From Conchocele bisecta (lineage: Eukaryota > Mollusca > Bivalvia > Lucinida > Thyasiridae), in the NCBI GenBank assembly GCA_029237695.1, contig CM055266.1, positions 5,838,064-5,902,063 of the forward strand: DNA of 64,000 nucleotides, in the 5' to 3' direction. The position numbers were made by a program, and so were the translations under genes. Below the pieces are notes generated by a model. That model did not search any database. It saw nothing but the letters and a program-made list of their open reading frames with translations, and was not told where the DNA came from. Positions within the stretch are counted from its first letter, which is position 1. Each line of letters begins with the position of its first letter. Positions 62,397-64,000 of the stretch are shown piece by piece.

Positions 62397-63945
62397 AATT
62401 GATAGAGGATCTTACCTAAGTGGTGAGTTAGTATACATAGAGGATCTTACCTGAGTAGTGATTTAGTATACACAGCGGATCTTACCTGAGTGGTGATTTA
62501 GTAGACATAGAGGATTTTACCTGAGTGGTGATCTAGTAGACATGGAGGATCTTACCTGAGTGGTGATTTATTATACATAGAGGATCTTACCTGAGTGGTG
62601 ATTTAGTATATATAGAGGATCATACCCGAGTGGTGATTTAGTATATACAGAGGATCTTACCGGAGTGGTGAATTAGTATACACAGAGGATCTTACCCGAG
62701 TGGTGAATTAGCATACACAGAGGATCTTACCGGAGTGGTGAATTAGTATACACAGAGGATCTTACCCGAGTGGTGAATTAGCATACACAGAGGATCTTAC
62801 CGGAGTGGTGAATTAGTATACACAGAGGATCTTACCCGAGTGGTGAATTAGCATACACAGAGGATCTTACCGGAGTGGTGATGTAGTATACATAGAGGAT
62901 ATAACGGAGTGGTGATTCAGTAGACATAGAGGATCTTACCCGAATGGTGATTAGTAGACATAGAGGATCTTACCCGAATGGTGGTTTAGTAGACATAGAG
63001 GATCTTACCGGAGTGGTGACTTAGTAGACATAGATGAGCTTACCTGAGTGGTGATTTAGTAGACATATATGATCTTACCTGAGTGGTGATTTACTAGACA
63101 TAGAGGATCTTACCGGAGTGTTGATTCAGTATACATAGAGGATCTTACCCGAATGGTGATTTAGTATACACAGAGGATCTTACCTGAGTGGTGATTTAGT
63201 ATACATAGAGGATCTTACCGGAGTGGTGATTCAGTATACATAGAGGATCTTACCCGAATGGTGACTTAGTATACACAGAGGATCTTATCTGAGTGGTGAT
63301 TTAGTATACATAGAGGATGTTACCGGAGTGGTGATTCAGTAGACATAGAGGATCTTACCTGAATGGTGATTTAGTAGACATAGAGGATCTTACCAGAGCA
63401 GTGACCTAGTATACATAGACGATCTTGCCTGAGTGGTGATTCAGTAGACATAGAGGATCTTACCCGAATGGTGATTTAGTATACATAGAGGATCTTACCT
63501 GAGTGGTGATTTAGTAGACATAGAGGATCTTACCCGAATGGTGATTTAGTAGACATAGAGGATCTTACCAGAGTAGTGACTTAGTAGACATAGAGGATCT
63601 TGCCTGAGTGGTGATTCAGTAGACATAGAGGATCTCGCCCGAATGGTGATTTAGTATACATAGAGGATCTTACATGAGTGATGATTTAGTAGACAGAGAG
63701 GATCTTACCCGAATAGTGATTTAGTAGACATAGAGGATCTTACCTGAGTGGTGACTTAGTAGACATAAAGGATCTTACCCGAGTGGTGATTTAATAGACA
63801 TAAAGGATCTTGCCTGAGTGGTGACTTAGTAGACATAAAGGATCTTACCCGAGTGGTGATTTAATAGACATAAAGGATCTTGCCTGAGTGGTGATTTAGT
63901 ACACATACATGATCTTAGCTGAGTGGTGATTTAGTATACACAGAG
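62397..63945 (-). repeat. 35-bp minisatellite (about 44 units) in the putative intron
   Basis: Consensus on the plus strand: GATCTTACCTGAGTGGTGAT then TTAGTAGACATAGAG. On the minus strand each unit reads ...TACTAAATCACCACTCAG | GTAAGATC..., a near-consensus 5' splice donor with a branch-point-like TACTAAA just before it. Variation is mainly at the T/C/G before GAGTGG and at GTAGACATAG versus GTATACACAG. At 62.64-62.88 kb two variants alternate, making a 70-bp dimer repeated three to four times. The array begins 5-10 bp from the putative exon acceptor. Confidence 0.9.
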
Positions 63946-64000
63946 GTATTATGATATTTATTAAAGAAGTTCACTGATGTCATAAGAAAGTCGGCTATTT

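Noticed and set aside
62397..63945. CRISPR-like regular 35-bp repeats
   Set aside because: The units are contiguous tandem repeats without unique spacers, in eukaryotic DNA; this is a minisatellite.

Overview
This is eukaryotic, AT-rich, intergenic or intronic animal DNA with no bacterial features: no operons, no ribosome-binding sites and no long intact ORF. The repeat content (many small inverted-repeat DNA transposons, a Ty3-type LTR retrotransposon relic, a Polinton-like relic, and the AGCTCACCTGAGC-bordered tandem repeat) fits an invertebrate, most likely a bivalve mollusc. That placement rests on recollection of repeat styles, not on a search. Only one segment looks like a host exon: a minus-strand terminal exon at about 62.16-62.39 kb, preceded in its gene by an intron filled with a 35-bp minisatellite.

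Layout. 0.6-3.1 kb: a bordered element made of ~440-bp tandem units; a second copy in the opposite orientation lies at 31.35-33.44 kb. 3.9-7.5 kb: several copies of a ~400-bp SINE-like repeat and a hAT-like deletion derivative. 7.5-9.6 kb: two minisatellites, one with G-run/C-run palindromes. 10.4-14.4 kb: minus-strand relics of a Ty3 pol gene and of a Polinton-like polymerase N-terminal region. 16.4-19.7 kb: a 3.3-kb DNA transposon with terminal and subterminal repeats and a broken multicopy transposase-like gene. 19.9-44.3 kb: a dense field of short palindromic elements. Several show exact target-site duplications: TTAA for a Kolobok-like family, 5 bp for a CAAGGTG-ended family, TA for Tigger-like elements. 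A tRNA-promoter-bearing, TRIM-like unit lies at 21.5-21.8 kb.

44.41-59.62 kb is the most striking region. A ~195-bp satellite forms two arrays in opposite orientation (about 12 and about 40 monomers) separated by a 4.5-kb spacer. Both outer ends carry the same divergent monomer, G-run and stem-loop module, so the whole block resembles a very large Foldback-like element. Near the middle of the spacer is a 574-bp palindrome with no loop. The right array has a higher-order period of about 2.15 kb. The spacer also holds a broken PHD-finger coding fragment.

59.6-64 kb: a SINE-like repeat split by a 618-bp TA-flanked element (the uninterrupted sequence is visible elsewhere in the window), a long hairpin, the putative exon and the 35-bp minisatellite. 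Almost all recognisable function here is transposition, past or mobilised in trans; no complete autonomous element is present.
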